Origin: Glycine soja
Taxonomy: Eukaryota > Streptophyta > Magnoliopsida > Fabales > Fabaceae
DNA: 64,000 nucleotides
Direction of reading: 5' to 3'
Assembly: GCF_004193775.1 (NCBI RefSeq)
Contig: NC_041002.1
Span: 12,746,485 to 12,810,484, forward strand
This document shows, in pieces, positions 22,500-33,752 of the stretch. How positions within the stretch are numbered: the stretch's first letter is position 1; each line of letters begins with the position of its first letter. A program made the position numbers and the translations under genes. The notes under the pieces were generated by a model that searched no databases, had not been told where the DNA came from, and saw nothing but the letters and a program-made list of their open reading frames with translations.

Positions 22500-23050
22500 A
22501 CATCGTTAAGTTAACATCGGTTTTTGATAAAACTGATGTTAACAAAAATGCGGTGGCAAAATGGTAAATAACGAGACTTTATGAACATCGATTTTTTAAA
22601 AAACCAATGTAAACACAACATGTTAACATCGGTTTTTCTAAAAATCGATGTTAACAAGAGCATGGTGGTAATAAATTCGGTTAATTGACATCGGTTTTGA
22701 AAAAACAGATGTGAACTAGTTGATGTTAACATTGATTTTTTTAAAACCTGATGTTAACATTAATTTGTTACCACAGTGGCAAAACGCGGTGGCAAAATGG
22801 TAAATAATGAGACTTTATTAACATCGGTTTTTTAAAAAAACCGATGTTAACACAATATGTTAACATCGGTTTTTCTAAAAACCGATGTTAACAAGAGCAT
22901 GGTGGTAATAAATTCGGTTAATTGACATTGGTTTTGAAAAAACCGATGTGAAATAGTTGATGTTAACATCGTTTTTTTTAAAACCCGATGTTAACATTAA
23001 TTTGTTACCGCGGCTAAGTTTATAACGTTAACACCGGTTTTTTAAAAAAC
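22500..23050. repeat. Left subterminal palindrome array of CACTA-2
   Basis: About ten imperfect palindromes of the form GTTAACATCGG(T)n ... CCGATGTTAAC follow one another. A 236-bp segment beginning at the phrase CGGTGGCAAAATGG is duplicated in tandem (about 22551 and 22787). These are expected transposase-binding repeats. Confidence 0.9.
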
Positions 23051-24877
23051 CAAATTCTTTCCCCCCGCGCACTTAGTTTGTCAAACCCTTTCTCCATCCT
23101 TCTTCGAAAGCTTTAGTTCATCATTGTCCTTCGAAAGCTTTTCCCCTAGCTCAAAGGTTTGTATTCAATACATTCCGTCAAAGCCCCCTTATTAGTTTTC
23201 TGTTTGTCTTCCACTTAGTGTGACCCTCATGGAATTTGTGGTTATGTTCACAGTTGTGACCCTCGAAGTCACCCTTTCTGTGTCACTGAAGCTTTGGCTG
23301 GGTTGTCTCTCACTTGAAGGTCTGCGAAGCAACGACGGAGCACTTCATCTGTCAACTTTGTGTTAAAGGTAAGAACCCCTGTCCATCAAGTGTTTAAATA
23401 TTCAGTCTTGGCTAGGTTTTTGGTTTGTAATACGACGCTAGAATAATTTCTATGAAGTACTTCAACCATCCTTGACTAGTCTAGTTATACCACATTGCTC
23501 TTCTGTGGAAGTCTGTATTATCACTATGTAGGACTGAGATTTTAATAATGGGGAATGTTGCTTAATGTGAATTAGAAATGAGTTAATAAGACAAGTGAAG
23601 TTCATTACTAGGTTTCCATTCAATGTTTCAGTATTTAGTAACTTAAATATGTGTCCACTCAGCAAGAGTAATGTATGTGCTATCTAAATGTTAAGGATCT
23701 TAGTGATTTAGAAAAAAAATGCATAGTTTACTGAGCATTTTAGGGAGAAAAATGCAGGATTTTAGTGATTCGGCAAACAAACTCTTGCCAATAATTTTAA
23801 CATAAATTTAACCAGCCATGTGGGGCTCTATACAGTCATCTTTCGCAAGCTTATGTGTTATAGCTTTTAATTAGTTGTACAAAAGTTAAAATCCTTTTAA
23901 GTAGGCCCACTTAATTCAACACTCAAAGGAAGTACCAAAAATATGTTATCAGCCTTACCTCTTCCAAGGGTTGGTACTTAACATGAGGGAAGAGCATAGA
24001 GGTCTCCCCAATAATTGGAAACATTATTAAGAGATAGAAGTGGAAAAGTATACATGAAAGTATGTAATGCCTCGGGTGGTGTATCCTTTTTTTTTCTCTT
24101 GATTGTTTTGAGCCACTCATAATATGTTATAAGTCACCCTTTCCTAAAGTCTGTCCTTTGAATAATGACTAGTCAAGGATGGAAAAGAAAGCTTTTCACA
24201 AGAAGCTAGTACTATGCTTGTTATATTTGACATCTGATATGGCCTAGCTCAAAATCAATATTAGACAACTTGAAACCTTTTACAAATATACAGTATAGCA
24301 CTAACTTATTTGGAAGCCTATCATCAAAACAGCAGTAGAGGAATCTGTGTCGAGCAAAACTTGTGGCTTTTTACAATTGACATTGATACAACCAAAAGTT
24401 AGTGCAGTTAGGTGGTTCAAGTTTTAGGGCATGAAATTTGCTTTAAATAGAAGGGTAGAAGAAGTGGGCGTTCTGACTTGTTATCATTTGGGAATTGAGC
24501 ATCAGCTTTATAGAAAAGAGAAATCCATGGAAGGAGAACTTTCTCTTCTGTTCTTTGTAACTCAATTCACTATATTTTGTAACAAACTTGAATACATGGT
24601 AAGAAGTGATGGAAGCATTGAGGTAACATTAGAGGTTGAATGGGGATACAAAGGACAAGGGAGGAAATGAGAGGTAGGAAATCAATTTGGTAGTTTTCGG
24701 TGCCTCCTGCCGGGCAGTGAAGTTTATCTCCTCTGATTTCTTTATTCTCAACTCTCCATTGCATTTTCCTTTTGTATCAAGAGCACTGTTGTATGGAATT
24801 TTCCCTACTAATTCCATAGTAAATTTAGTTCCTATCAGAATATCATATAATTCATAGTATTGTGAATAAAGAAATAG
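23051..24877. other. Left leader and non-coding interior of CACTA-2
   Basis: A less AT-rich, pyrimidine-rich stretch (23060-23370) just inside the palindromes looks like a transcript leader: it ends in AAAGGTAAG, a good splice donor. A similarly placed pyrimidine-rich leader follows the palindromes of CACTA-4. The rest has no recognised gene. Confidence 0.4.
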
Positions 24878-25190
24878 GAGGCATTTTAAAAAATGAAATG
24901 GTTATACTAACAAATAATTCTTTGGTAAGCATGCTCTACCATAGGAATTAAAATAATTTATTGACATGTGTAAGGTTGTAAGGGTCATTTCTTTGCACAT
25001 CCCAAACAATGATTAAAACACTAAAAAGATTGTGTGGTAGACCATGCTAATCTAAGAATTAGTGTGACTTTATACCAGCCACTTTGGACTGATATGTGAT
25101 AATTGAAGAGCAAAAGAAGATTATTTTATAATTTAATAACATCCTAGTTTCCAAATAATGCATCGGTGTCAATGCTAATGGTACATCAGA
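24878..25190 (+). repeat. Direct repeat copy 1 within CACTA-2
   Basis: A 313-bp block beginning GAGGCATTTTAAAAAATG and ending GGTACATCAGA is repeated at 27038-27341 with about 95% identity by eye and a 9-bp indel near 24980. In copy 1 a 30-base tail phrase is also duplicated at 25191-25220. Confidence 0.92.
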
Positions 25191-25699
25191 TTATTTTATA
25201 ATTTAATAACATCCTAGTTTTTTTTAATGAAATTTCTTTGAATCTGAGAGTGCAATTTTTATCTGTTGTGTTCTAAATTGGGTGGTCTCAATGAATGATT
25301 ATTGGTTGCAAAAGAGGCATCTTGTGTGGCGGGTACCTTTTTCTTTAATTTGTGGTTGTAAAAGGCATGGTGTGGCAGTTCTGGTGTTTCTGTGACACGA
25401 AGGATGACAATCCTTTCTCATATTGGTATTTTCTATATTGTTTTTTGATACATGCAGTGAACAAGTTGGTTTCAAGGACCAGTGACCTCGAAGGAAAACA
25501 AAGATAAAATTCAGGAAAGGCAAATTTTCATTCATATCTTGCTTAGTTTATTACATGTTTATTTATACTATTTCCTAGTAATAGAATTGGTATGTTTTGT
25601 GCCTCAGGAATATTAGTTTGTTATGCCTGCCCCCTGGTATCCGACAAGCACCAAGCAAGGAGGATCAAGAACCATTCCTAGCTGAATTTCACATCTCAC

Positions 25700-25890
25700 C
25701 CTTAGACATAATCCTTAAGGTAAGATGGTCTTGAAACTGCCCTCTTGGGCTTTTCCTCTTTTTGCACCTCTGCCATTGTTCCTGCCTTTTGTGTTGTTTC
25801 TGTTTGCACCTCTGCTATTGTTCCTACATCTTCTGCTTCCTTATCATTTTTTGTGTAGCTTTGTTTTAAAATGCAACAACAGCTCACAAT
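25700..25890 (-). pseudogene. Possible Ty1/copia polyprotein linker remnant
   Basis: The minus strand reads a tandem-like TIAEVQTETTQ / TMAEVQKEEK segment followed by RAVSRPSYLKDYV. The RPxYLKDYV phrase is typical of the linker between integrase and reverse transcriptase in copia polyproteins. The open frame is only 61 codons and the rest of the polyprotein is absent, so this is tentative. Confidence 0.3.
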
Positions 25891-26199
25891 TATGCGCTCT
25901 GATTTTGTGATATTGTTATTTCTTGAAAGTTGCTCTGAATAATTTTGCAGGGTAGTATTATTGTTTGTTCCAATTCAATTTCAGGTATTTATTTAAACTT
26001 TTAAATTTTGATTATAAGTGCAGTATAGTAGTTGATTTTCTTGAAATTTTTTTTACTAATAATAACAATTATAGAGACAAGGTTGATTATGTTTGCATCA
26101 TTGACAACCTAACAAAGACAATCTTGTATGAACCCCACACTTAGCCACTGACTAAGCAAATACAGAGATTGAGCTGATTATGCCTAGACCATCAAAAAC

Positions 26200-26390
26200 T
26201 TAACAAGGAAACCTCTCTCTGTACCCTAGACTATTAGAACTGAGATTTCCTTTGAGAAGTATCTCATTGGATCCCTGAGATTTGACCAAACAAACATTAG
26301 GATGGAATTCAAAAAACACAAAATTGTCTTTTGCAAACTGACTTACACTTAGCAGATTTTTAGAGATATTAGTGTCATGCAAGAAATTGT
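26200..26390 (-). pseudogene. Ty1/copia pol fragment (protease/pre-integrase border)
   Basis: The frame HDTNISKNLLSVSQFAKDN followed by FFEFHPNVCLVKSQ and EILLKGNLSSN is the stretch just before the gag-pre-integrase domain of copia polyproteins. It is about 60 codons long, with stops on both sides, and is embedded in the interior of CACTA-2. It is a small copia relic, either inserted or captured. Confidence 0.8.
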
Positions 26391-27037
26391 GAAGATTAAG
26401 ACTAACATTAGAATTGAATGGAGATAAAAATTAAGATGAGCCAATATATTTAATAGGAAAACCTTAAAATTTTATGACTTGATCAGATCAGATCCTTGAA
26501 GGGGAACACACTGCTGAATGTTTTGATCAGATCCTTCATAAAGTTGTTAAACTTAAATTTAACCTTCACTCTTTTCCTAAACCTTTCAACAAATGAAAAT
26601 TTTCACTATCAAACTATATCACAGTCCTGAAGCTATGAAAGGAAAAGGAAAAGAGTTTTGTAGTATTGTCTGCTATTGAATTACATCCTCCTCATATTTA
26701 TAGCTATTGTAATACAATTGTGGATGAAATTTCTTAAAAGCTTTTGGCAACTAGTGCCTTGGAGGAAAGAAACAAATTGCAAAACAAATTGCTACTGGAG
26801 ACAATATCTAACGACACCAAGATTTGGGATATTCTGCTTCTAGAAGGTTTGTGCCAGCACATCCTTACTTCATTGCATAATCCTTCATGTATTACGGTTT
26901 GTATATTTCCCTATTTGACCTTCTTCGTTCTGCCTTGATTGGTTCTTCACTACATCCTTATTGCTGCATATTGTTCTGCCTCTTCTACCTCTTTAGCTAC
27001 TTCAGAGTGTTCTATATTCTGCTCTTCTTCCATGATA

Positions 27038-27341
27038 GAGGCATTTTAAAAAATGAAATGGTTATACTAACAAATAATTCTTTGGTAAGCATGCTCTACC
27101 ATAGGAATTAAAATAATTTATTGACATGTGTAGGGTCATTTCTTTGCACATCTCAAACAATGATTAAAACACTAAAAAGATTGTGTGGTGGACCATGCTA
27201 ATCTAAGAATTACTATGACTTTATACCAGCCACTTTGGACTGATAAGTGATAATTGAAGAGCAAAAGAAGATCATTTTATAATTTAATAACATCCTAGTT
27301 TCCAAATAATGCATCGGTGTCAATGCTAATGGTACATCAGA
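27038..27341 (+). repeat. Direct repeat copy 2 within CACTA-2
   Basis: The partner of 24878-25190, 2.16 kb downstream in the same orientation. It lies immediately before the DUF1749-like fragment. Confidence 0.92.
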
Positions 27342-27403
27342 GTATGACCCTATTGATTGATATCTAGGCTTGTCTCAATATATTTGCTGCTCCTAAAATA
27401 TTT

Positions 27404-27562
27404 CTATACACTCACCAATAGACAGTTATTGGGGGCAGTAGGATCTACTTCCATTGGCATTAACTCTAAACCTCGGCCTTCCCTTATCATCTTAGCTGCC
27501 AAGTCAATCATAGAAGCTGTGTGAGGGAATGTAGCTTGATATTCACGATCACTGACTCGAGC
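27404..27562 (-). pseudogene. DUF1749-like (UPF0613) alpha/beta-hydrolase exon fragment
   Basis: The minus strand reads VSDREYQATFPHTASMIDLA then AAKMIREGRGLELMPMEVDP and TAP, after which the frame is lost just before a TTGGTGAGTG splice donor. I recall this segment from plant alpha/beta-hydrolases of the DUF1749/UPF0613 type, of unknown substrate. Only this one exon is present. It sits 5' of the unidentified and KUP fragments on the same strand of CACTA-2, consistent with captured cargo. Confidence 0.55.
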
Positions 27563-28212
27563 CTGAACAATTAAATAGACATAGAAAATTAAGCCCTCAG
27601 TAAAAGAATAGATGGGATAACATGACATTATATATTGATATTGATCAAACAAACCTCCACTTTTTCTTTAGGCTTGGGTAAGATCAAAATCCAACATTTT
27701 AATCCTTAGACTTCAAAATTTAAAATCATACATGCCACATAAAATCATGTTAAGTTCTAAAATCATGTCACCCATGTTGCTACTGCCTAAGAAACAAGTG
27801 AATCAGACAAAGAGGAAAAAATCTCTGGTGCAAGGACTGATAAATTCACTTCACCAATTTATCTCCCTATATACTTGACTCATTCTTGTTTCCTTCATTT
27901 GTAATAGCAATTGAGTTAGTTTTATTTATTGTGCCATTTTAGATTTTGTGCCATAAAAAATCAATCTGGCCAGTCCAAAATAAATTTTAATTGGTGATAG
28001 AATTGAGTTACCAATGCATTTGAGTCAAATTAACATTGATTGGTTCAAGAATTATGGTAAGAATGGCATGAAATTCTCCTTCTATTATTAGCAGAGAAAA
28101 AAGAACAATTTTGTATAGAATAATTTCATTAGCCAAAGAAGAAAATGAAGATTGAAGAATGTTGTTGGCTACTAATGTCTCTTTTGTTTTAAACGTAAAA
28201 GTATATAGTATT

Positions 28213-28565
28213 TATACAAGACTAACTATTTTGTACCTTCAACGTAAGATTTGAAAAAATCCTTGTATGTACCACCAATTTTCCTTCTAAGAGCTCCATA
28301 CTGCATTAAAAAAAATAACAAATTAGTTAGCAGAATCATTAAGAATATTTACTAAATAAACAATATGTGTTGGAAGAGTACAATATACTTGTTCCCTACT
28401 CATCCTTTCACCTGATCTTGTAGCTTCTCTAGCCTCTTCTATAAGCTGAGCATCCTCAGCAGATCTCACTTGAGAAAAATCAAGAGCTTTAGTCACACTG
28501 TTGAACAAAGATTGCTTTTTCTTCTCTTCTTGCTTCTCTTGTTTAGCTGAAACTCTGAATTTCAT
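28213..28565 (-). pseudogene. Captured exons of an unidentified host gene
   Basis: ATG at 28565 opens a Lys/Glu-rich stretch, MKFRVSAKQEKQEEKKKQSL, then NSVTKALDFSQVRSAEDAQL. A second exon-like block (28220-28303), preceded by a T-rich tract and AG, reads YGALRRKIGGTYKDFFKSYV. Both look like plant exons split by an intron of about 80 bases. I cannot name the gene. The frame after SREQ in the first block runs into intron-like sequence. Confidence 0.5.
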
Positions 28566-28904
28566 GCTTCTATTAACCTTGCTGTGATTGGTGGTGTCAT
28601 GTAAAAGTCCTCCTGACTTTGAAGAGAAACTGTTGTTAGTGTACCTCCTAATCTTACAGTTTGGAAAACTTCTTAGTTCTTAAGAGTAGCATCAAGAACA
28701 GGGAATGCTAGCATATTCTATATAAGCCTTTCTGTTCATGCACTCAAGCATTCTATATAAATCACGTTAAATTTTAAGGGTAGAGTCATTCCCAAAGTCG
28801 CATTCACAAAATCCTTTTGGAAACTGCACACTGCTATGGCTTTCAAGCCTATGTCGTCTATATGAAAAACACACACAAAAAAAGCTAATTACAAGTTAGA
28901 TATT

Positions 28905-29390
28905 CTACACAATATAAACCATGCCAACTTCCAAAAGAGAAACTGGGGGAACCTTAAGTGCAACATCAGGGCCTCTACAATTCCTTCTCAAGAAATTGTA
29001 GCCAAAGTTAAGTGCCAACTTTTTTAGTACAGATGAGCCTTGCTTTGCTCTTACATGAGAATGCCCTAGAATGAAGGCAATCCCAGCTTCTTGAGCAGCA
29101 TAAAGATCTTCCAACTCTTCCTGCATTTGCACTCTTATCTCAGACCTTGCATCACTCTCAGGCTCATCTTCAATAGAAAACCTCACTCTCCTCTCAGTCA
29201 TGACCAGTTCCATCTCAATAACATCAGTAACACTTTGTACAATTGGGAAACCAACAGATACACATGCTTGCTGCACACTCTCCCTGCCACTCTCGTATCC
29301 TAGTTGGATGGTGAAACCAGTTGTTCCAATTACAGTTAATCTATAACTTGATGATTCATTGGAGTTTGAACCATCATCCTCAATGCTCAT
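28905..29390 (-). pseudogene. KUP/HAK potassium transporter, C-terminal cytosolic exon fragment
   Basis: The frame reads [20 protein letters not shown], then [59 protein letters not shown] and [20 protein letters not shown], ending in GMVYIV and the native stop at 28905. This is the highly conserved C-terminus of plant KUP/HAK/KT potassium transporters. The native enzyme moves K+ across plasma or vacuolar membranes. The membrane-spanning part is absent here apart from two short upstream exons, so no transporter can be made. The stretch of 161 codons is uninterrupted, suggesting a fairly recent capture. Confidence 0.93.
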
Positions 29391-29537
29391 CCTACTCTAA
29401 CTTGAAGTTGAGAAATGCAATAGTTCAATAAAGCCAAAGAACAACAAGAAGCAAAGAGCTATAATAGGGGGTTTCTGCCAACAAACTACAATTACTAAAC
29501 CATGTTTCAGTTAATCATGCATAAATGTACAAGGTAC

Positions 29538-29786
29538 CTGAAGCATTTTCCATGTGTTTTGTGTCCCTAAATCCAATGGTCACAACAATGCAGAGGATCA
29601 TGAGTAACCAATTAATTTCAGGAATGTAGACCTGACCATGTATCTTGTCAGATGTATGAACAACCTTAACTCTTGGGAAGCAACCTAGAGATTGGCTCTG
29701 GTTTATAGAAAATAGAAAATGTAATTAACCAACCTGAATAGCCATATATGAGAAATGTCCAAGATCAACAAACATAGCTTCTGAAC
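29538..29786 (-). pseudogene. KUP/HAK potassium transporter, two internal exons
   Basis: The exon at 29734-29786 reads GSEAMFVDLGHFSYMAIQ between AG and GT splice signals. The exon at 29538-29697 reads [20 protein letters not shown] then [20 protein letters not shown] and ends at TCAG/GTACC. Both match KUP transporters in the correct order upstream of the C-terminal exon. The intervening intron is only about 36 bases, too short to splice normally, and the exons that should lie between 29538 and 29390 are missing. So the gene was captured with introns, that is from genomic DNA, and then shortened. Confidence 0.9.
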
Positions 29787-29799
29787 CTGCATACAAGGT

Positions 29800-30856
29800 C
29801 AACACAAGAAGTCATTCATATAGTAAACAACATCATGTGGAAGCAACCATAGATATTTTACAATGCTCCAATGGAAACTCAAATCTATTGGGGGCAAAAT
29901 CACTTGGTTATAGTGAAAGTACTTTAGATTTTGTGCCATATAAAATCAATCAAACACACATCTTGGTTTGCAGTGCCATATAATCAGTAGCCCAATTATA
30001 ATAATTCCTTGGAGTCCAATACCTAGAAACCAACAAAGAGGGACGGGTACTAAGAATTGAATATTATCTTGAAGAACTACTTACAAAAGTCAAATTTTGA
30101 ATCTGTTTGAGTTATTCACATTGTATGACTGTCCTCACTACTGTGTATGCTAGTTAGACTTATGATTTTTGAGACATTGACGACGTCAATTGATATCTGT
30201 CATACTTTAAGCCTACTCATTGTCACATATTGATATCTATTTTTCGGAATGATGATTGATGTAGGTGGTCATTGAGTTATTTGTTAGATTGTTCCTTTCA
30301 TTTTGGACCATGCTACTCATCATCACAGACACAAATGTTTGTTACCAATTAATGTTTTTATTACTTGTTCACTGTCATTAATGACAACTGATATATGATA
30401 TACAAATTGTGTTCATTATGAGTGAACCTTAGATTCCCATTTGAGACTGAATGCAATGATTCTTGCGGACAGTTTGCATTAATTATTGCATTCAATCTTG
30501 AATTTTCCGTTTGCACAGTTTGGGGAGACAAATATTTTTATGGTAGATTCATGCGTTAAGGTTAACATTATTTTGTTTAATTTGATGAAATTTCGGTACA
30601 ATGCATTTCTAGTTGTTCTTTGAGTGCATACTTGAATATCGGGAAATTAATTTCACCGATTTCATGTCATGTACGTGGAGACCAATGCGAAATGCTGCCG
30701 AAATTTTGTCAAATTTAACAAAATAGAATTAACCCTGACGTACGAAGCTACTATAATAAATGGTCTTCCTGAATGGGATAGGGCCACACCTATAATTAAA
30801 AAGTGAGATTTTTATGCATTGAATAACTTTGTGAGTATCACAAAGTTATTACTTAG
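29800..30856. other. Non-coding segment upstream of the CACTA-2 transposase
   Basis: AT-rich with no recognised gene. It would hold the intron or upstream region of the plus-strand transposase. The phrase TTTTGTGCCATA (29939-29950) also occurs near 27946, hinting at a second short repeat. Confidence 0.4.
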
Positions 30857-32370
30857 ATGGATCGAAGTTGGATGAATGAAAGTTGCATGAGCTTAGAATA
30901 TGAGGAAGGTGTCGAGCAGTTCTTGCAATTTGCTTCAGAAAAAAATCAACCGGATGAAGATGGAAAATATTATTGTCCTTGCATCAATTGTTTGAATGGA
31001 AGACGAAAAATACTGGACGACATACGGGAGCATCTATTATGTGATGGGATTAAGAAGAATTACACGATGTGAATATGGCATGGTGAATTGACAGACATGC
31101 AGAGTGGGTCCCAATCTGAACTGTTTTATGTAGAAATGGGAGATCGCCTGGAGGATATGATTCGTGACCTTGGACAAGATTCTTTCCAACAAGCACATGC
31201 CCCTACGTATGAAGGAATGCAAAGTGATTCAAAGAAGCCTTTGTATACAGGGTGCAAGAATTCCTTGACGTTGTTGTCGACGGTGTTAAGTCTAGTTAAT
31301 GTCAAGGCTAGATATGGGTGGAGTGATAAAAGCTTTAGTTCCCTGCTTCAAGTAGTGCACGATCTGCTTCCAGAGGAAAACGTGTTGCCTAAAAGTTACT
31401 ATCAAGCGAAGAAGATACTGTATCCGAATGATTGCATAATGTACAGGCATGAATTCGAAGAAATGTCCAAATGCCCTAGGTGTGGAGCATCACGGTACAA
31501 AGTGAAGGATGATGAGGACTGCAGTTTTGATGAAAACTCAAAGAAGGGCCCTCTAGCGAAGGTGTTGTGGTATCTTCCAATCATTCCAAGGTTTAAGCGT
31601 CTTTTTGCTAGTGGAGACGACGCAAAAGATCTTACCTAGCATGCAAATGGGAGAAACTCTGATGGAGTGGTCCGTCATCCGGCTGATTGCTCCCAGTGGA
31701 AGAAGATTGATCATTTGTATCCAGATTTCGGCAAAGAGGCAAGAAATCTTAGGCTTGGACTAGCCAGTGATGGAATGAATCCATATGGCAATTTAAGCAC
31801 TCAACACAGTTCATGGCTAGTTCTACTAGTATTTTACAATTTGCCTCCTTGGTTGTGCATGAAGCAAAAATACATGATGTTGTCTATGATGATATCGGGC
31901 CCAAGACAGCCAGGAAAAGCATTTAATGGAAGTCAAGAGCACGAAACTGTGCCGATACCGTTGATTGGTGAGCAGGTCTTCTAGCGGGTTCAACACCTAA
32001 ATACTGTATTTGGAAAGACCCAAAAGAAGGAAAAAAGTAAGACTTGCATATGGAAGAAGAGGTCCATTTTATTTGATCATCCGTACTGGTCTGATCTAGA
32101 TATTAGACATTGTATTGATGTTATGCATGTGGAGAAAAATGTATGCGATAGTGTCATTGGGACACTCTTTAACATTCAAGGCAAGACGAAAGATGGTCTG
32201 AATACCCGTCAAGATCTAGCTGACATGGGTATAGGATGGCAGTTGCATCCAAGGTTTGATAATATACCTGCCTCCAGCTTGTCATACTTTTTCCAAAAAG
32301 GAGAAGATCAGTTTTTGTCAGTGTCTGCGCTGGGTCAAAGTCCTACAAGGATACTCTTCAAATATTAAGA
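30857..32370 (+). pseudogene. CACTA (En/Spm) transposase: Transposase-associated and TNP2 domains
   Basis: ATG at 30857 opens MDRSWMNESCMSLEYEEGVE. The Transposase-associated domain shows the CPCINCLN metal-type motif (~30978). The TNP2-type domain follows with CKNSLTLLSTVLSLVNVKAR (~31252), a CPRCGASRYK finger (~31471), LWYLPIIPRFKRLF (~31567), WKKIDHLYPDF and LPPWLCMKQKYMM. The sequence then jumps from ISGPRQPGK to AFNGSQEHE near 31920, so a central part of TNP2 is missing. A stop at 31637 and another at 31982 break the frame. Further on HPYWSDLDIRHCIDVMHVEK and NVCDSVIGTLFNIQGKTKD are clear. The protein would cut and join CACTA ends; this copy cannot. Confidence 0.92.
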
Positions 32371-33690
32371 GCCTTGTGCAATCGAAGGAGCTTAAGCTGG
32401 TAGGGTTAAAGTCTCACGATTGTCACGTGCTGATGCAACAATTTTTAGTCATGGCCATACGAGACATTTTGTCTAACAAAGTCAGGTTAGCCATAACTCG
32501 CCTGTGCTTTTTCTTCAATGCCATATGTAGCAAAGTCCTTGATCCTGTCAAGTTTAATGACCTGGAAAACGAGGCTGCAATTATATTGTTCCAGTTGGAG
32601 ATGTATTTTCCTCCTGCTTTCTTTGACATCATGGTTCACTTAATTGTTCATATGGTCAGAGAAATCAAATGTTGTGGTCCTGTTTATTTGTGGTGGATGT
32701 ACCCGGTTGAGCGATACATGAAGATCTTAAAAGGGTATACCAAGAATCTACATCGTCCGGAAGCATCTATTGTTGAAAGGTACATTGTAGAAAAAGCCAT
32801 TGAATTTTGTTTAGAGTACATTGAAAAGGATAAACCAGTTGGGCTTCCCGAGTCTCGCCATGACGAAAGAGTGGGCAGTAAAGGTTCAAGAGGACTGCAT
32901 GTTATCACTCCAAGTGTAGAAGATTTGTTACAAGCTCACTTGTATGTGTTGAATAACAGTAATGAAGTTTTGCCATACATACTTCAGCATGAAGGTTTAG
33001 TCAAACAAAGTAATCCAAAAATGTCAAAGAACTAGGTCTTGAAAAAGCATAACAAGACTTTCTTTGATTGGTTTAAAGATACAATCTTTGCTAATGTAAA
33101 TGCTTCTGAAACATTAAGAAAGCTAGCAGATGGGCCTAAAAGAAGTGTTATAACTTGGAAAGGATATAACATAAACAAGTATTCCTTTTATACAAAAGCA
33201 CAAGACGAGAAAAGTACAATGCAAAACAACGAAGTGTTCATGATGACAATCCCTGTGTAGCTTCCATCCCTTACTTTGGGTTCATTGATGAAATTTGGGA
33301 GCTTAACTATGTCAAATTTACTATTTGTGTTTTCAAATGTAAATGGGTTTACAACAACACCATGGTGCGGACCGATGATGTAGGATTTACGTTGGTAGAC
33401 CTAATGAAACTAGCTTACCACAATAACCCTTTCATCATGGCAGAACAAGCTAAACAGGCATTTTATGTGCAAGACCCTTGAGATGAAAGGTGGTCCGTGG
33501 TTCTACACAGGAAAAGAATTGGTGTTAATGTAGAAGATGATGATTCATACATTGATACTTATGTTAGTCCTTTGTCCACAAAATTACTCCTAACGTCGTT
33601 AGAGAAGAAGAAGCTGACGATGTTCATGCTAATCGTAATGATCGTGATGAAGGAGAATTAATTAACATCATCTAATGTAATTTTCTAATT
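32371..33690 (+). pseudogene. CACTA transposase C-terminus: DUF4218 and DUF4216-like domains
   Basis: An open frame to 33035 carries the DUF4218 block: LKSHDCHVLMQQFLVMAIRD, CSKVLDPVKFNDLE, FFDIMVHLIVHMVREI and the conserved MYPVERYMKILKGY. After a stop at 33033, the frame continues as FDWFKDTIF... and then, in other frames, a DUF4216-like segment with RTDDVGFTLVDLMKLAYHN, PFIMAEQAKQAFYVQDP and GVNVEDDDSYIDTYVSP. It ends near 33660. These domains are the usual tail of plant CACTA transposases. The start of this block is shifted one frame from the TNP2 part near 32335. Confidence 0.9.
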
Positions 33691-33752
33691 ATGTATTTCA
33701 TTTCGGTACATTCATTTACATAACTAACTCAAGTTTTTTTCTTTACAGGCCC

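Noticed and set aside
22500..23050. MITE cluster interpretation of the hairpins
   Set aside because: The palindromes sit directly inside CACTA termini with a target duplication, so they are subterminal repeats of one element.
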